In this document: in pieces, positions 5,872-7,082 of the stretch
Layout of the letters: the number at the start of each line of letters is the position of its first letter
Numbering within the stretch: the stretch's first letter is position 1
Source of the DNA: Candidatus Omnitrophota bacterium
GTDB lineage: Bacteria > Hinthialibacterota > Hinthialibacteria > Hinthialibacterales > JAKPRU01
NCBI GenBank assembly: GCA_029557025.1
Contig: JAKPRU010000032.1
Coordinates: forward strand, 1 to 7,082
DNA length: 7,082 bases
Direction: 5' to 3'
Translations under genes and position numbers: made by a program
The notes under the pieces: model-generated
The model's database searches: none
What the model was told of the DNA's origin: nothing
Seen by the model: only the letters and a program-made list of their open reading frames with translations

Positions 5872-7082
5872 ATGCCAAAGCGATTGGGATGGATCGTCGT
5901 ATGCTTGGTTGGTTTCACGCTGGCGGGTTACGGGGCCAAGGTCGAAGTCAATTCGGTGACCGGAAAAGAGGATGGGACTTCGCCCTTCAAGACCCTGGCG
6001 GGGGCGGTCGAGTTTTTGCGGGCGGATCCCATGGCGGCGGACAATGAAATCCAGATCACGGACAACGGGCCGCATTTTCTGGAGGAGACGTTGAACGTGG
6101 ATGTGCAGGTGAAAATCCATGCCGCGCCGGGGATCCAACCGGTCATCGTGGGATTTTTCAGCGAGGCGCCGGACAAGATCCTGGATCCGTTCTTGTATGT
6201 CCAGATCTCCGACGGCGGGGGCAATTTTCTCATCAATATCGTTCCCCAGCCTTATTCGACCGTGGAGTTGGATGGATTGACGATCATCCCGCAAGCGGAC
6301 AATACCTACCACCAGCAATACCGGCAGACCGCGATTGAGTACCACGGGGTGGATTACTACGGGAACAAGTCGGTGGCCGGAGCCAAATTGATCGTAAGGA
6401 ATTGCACCGTCACCAGCAATGACGGGCAGAACCACCCATCATCGGTGACGGGATCCGCTCCCCCGCTGGCGACCGACACCCAGTTCGGAGGCGCGGCGCT
6501 GGAATTGGGGGCCTCGGGATTTTCAGCCCTGGACGAGAATTTGAATCTGATACCCGACGCCGACCTGGAAGCGTATAACGTGCTGGTGGAAAACTGCCTA
6601 TTCACCCAATGTTGGGTGTATGGGATCAACATCGCGTCCGAAAAAGTCGTCATCAAGGATACGAATATCCTGTACAACGGCATGCGGGGGATTCAAAACA
6701 TCCATGGAGAGGGCGAAGCCTGGCAGAGCATTCTGATCACCGGTTCGCCCGGCAAGCCCGCGGTTATCAAAGGCAATGGGTACGTCTTCGCGGCGGACGG
6801 AACCAATCCCAACAGTGTCCAGCCGTTCAATACCGGGACCGCGATCCGCATGTTCGGCAACCAGGTCATCGATTTCGCCTGGCTGGACATCGTGGAGAAC
6901 CATGACAACGTGCTGATCGATATTTCATCCGACAACGACACCAAGGGCGCCAACATCCGTTCGATGGATCATGTCTTGATCGCCAACAACAAGGGCGGTT
7001 CGCTTTTCACCACCCGTGACGGCGGGCCCACGTTCGCCACGGGGCTGGCCCATATCCCCCTGACGATTTCGAACTGCACGTT
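5872..7082 (+). CDS. Secreted right-handed beta-helix (pectin-lyase-fold) protein, 3' end missing
   Basis: The frame is open from the ATG at 5872 to the window edge, giving 403 residues. The N-terminus is a signal peptide: basic PKR, then a hydrophobic core to about residue 19. Cleavage is likely near GYGA and no lipobox is present. Residues 25-49 (VNSVTGKEDGTSPFKTLAGA, then VEFL) match the entry motif of DUF1565/beta-helix proteins, in which a G-T-S/A-x-P-F-K-T-L/I segment precedes the first coil. Later, V/I-x-N-C rungs recur: LIVRNCTV near 173, VLVENCLF near 237, VVIKDTNI near 259, VLIANN near 368 and LTISNCT near 397. This is typical of stacked beta-helix coils with an Asn/Cys ladder. Such folds act as polysaccharide lyases/hydrolases or as surface structures. 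No catalytic motif can be assigned in the visible part, so activity is unknown. Confidence 0.75.
   Translation, partial: MPKRLGWIVVCLVGFTLAGYGAKVEVNSVTGKEDGTSPFKTLAGAVEFLRADPMAADNEIQITDNGPHFLEETLNVDVQVKIHAAPGIQPVIVGFFSEAPDKILDPFLYVQISDGGGNFLINIVPQPYSTVELDGLTIIPQADNTYHQQYRQTAIEYHGVDYYGNKSVAGAKLIVRNCTVTSNDGQNHPSSVTGSAPPLATDTQFGGAALELGASGFSALDENLNLIPDADLEAYNVLVENCLFTQCWVYGINIASEKVVIKDTNILYNGMRGIQNIHGEGEAWQSILITGSPGKPAVIKGNGYVFAADGTNPNSVQPFNTGTAIRMFGNQVIDFAWLDIVENHDNVLIDISSDNDTKGANIRSMDHVLIANNKGGSLFTTRDGGPTFATGLAHIPLTISNCT

Overview
The window looks like bacterial chromosome encoding exported proteins. Three genes lie on the + strand, and no RNA genes, CRISPR arrays, transposases or phage genes were seen. 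Clear AGGAGG ribosome sites, a sigma-70-type promoter, N-terminal signal peptides without lipoboxes and high G+C point to a bacterium, probably Gram-negative with a large secretome. Planctomycete/Verrucomicrobia-like or candidate-phylum lineages would fit, but no marker gene fixes the taxonomy.

Region 1 (1-4110) is the 3' part of a very large gene that starts upstream of the window. It encodes five tandem beta-sandwich-type repeat units (A-E, about 236-290 residues where complete). A roughly 140-residue C-terminal module follows, of a kind I recall from the ends of other large bacterial secreted proteins. Units A and B are nearly identical at DNA level, C is intermediate, and D and E form a second, longer subtype. 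The product is most likely a surface or extracellular adhesin or structural protein.

Region 2 (4111-4509) is non-coding. It holds a terminator-like hairpin, a GC-rich imperfect inverted repeat, a 13-base word that recurs in the next gap, and a good TTGACA-18-TAAAAT promoter for the next gene. Region 3 (4510-5589) encodes a 359-residue secreted protein resembling family 9 carbohydrate-binding (CBM9/DOMON-like) domains, with no attached catalytic domain. Region 4 (5590-5871) is a second gap with a perfect GC-rich hairpin, a terminator-like hairpin with a T7 run, the second copy of the 13-base word and a weak promoter candidate. Region 5 (5872 to the window end) is the start of a secreted right-handed beta-helix (pectin-lyase-like fold) protein, cut by the window edge.

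The second and third products carry visible signal peptides and the first is presumed exported, so the locus reads as a cluster of cell-surface or secreted proteins: adhesive repeats, a carbohydrate-binding-like domain and a beta-helix. Each gene seems to be its own transcription unit rather than part of a tight operon. A joint role in attachment or polysaccharide interaction is inference only. No defence, mobile or regulatory RNA system could be supported.
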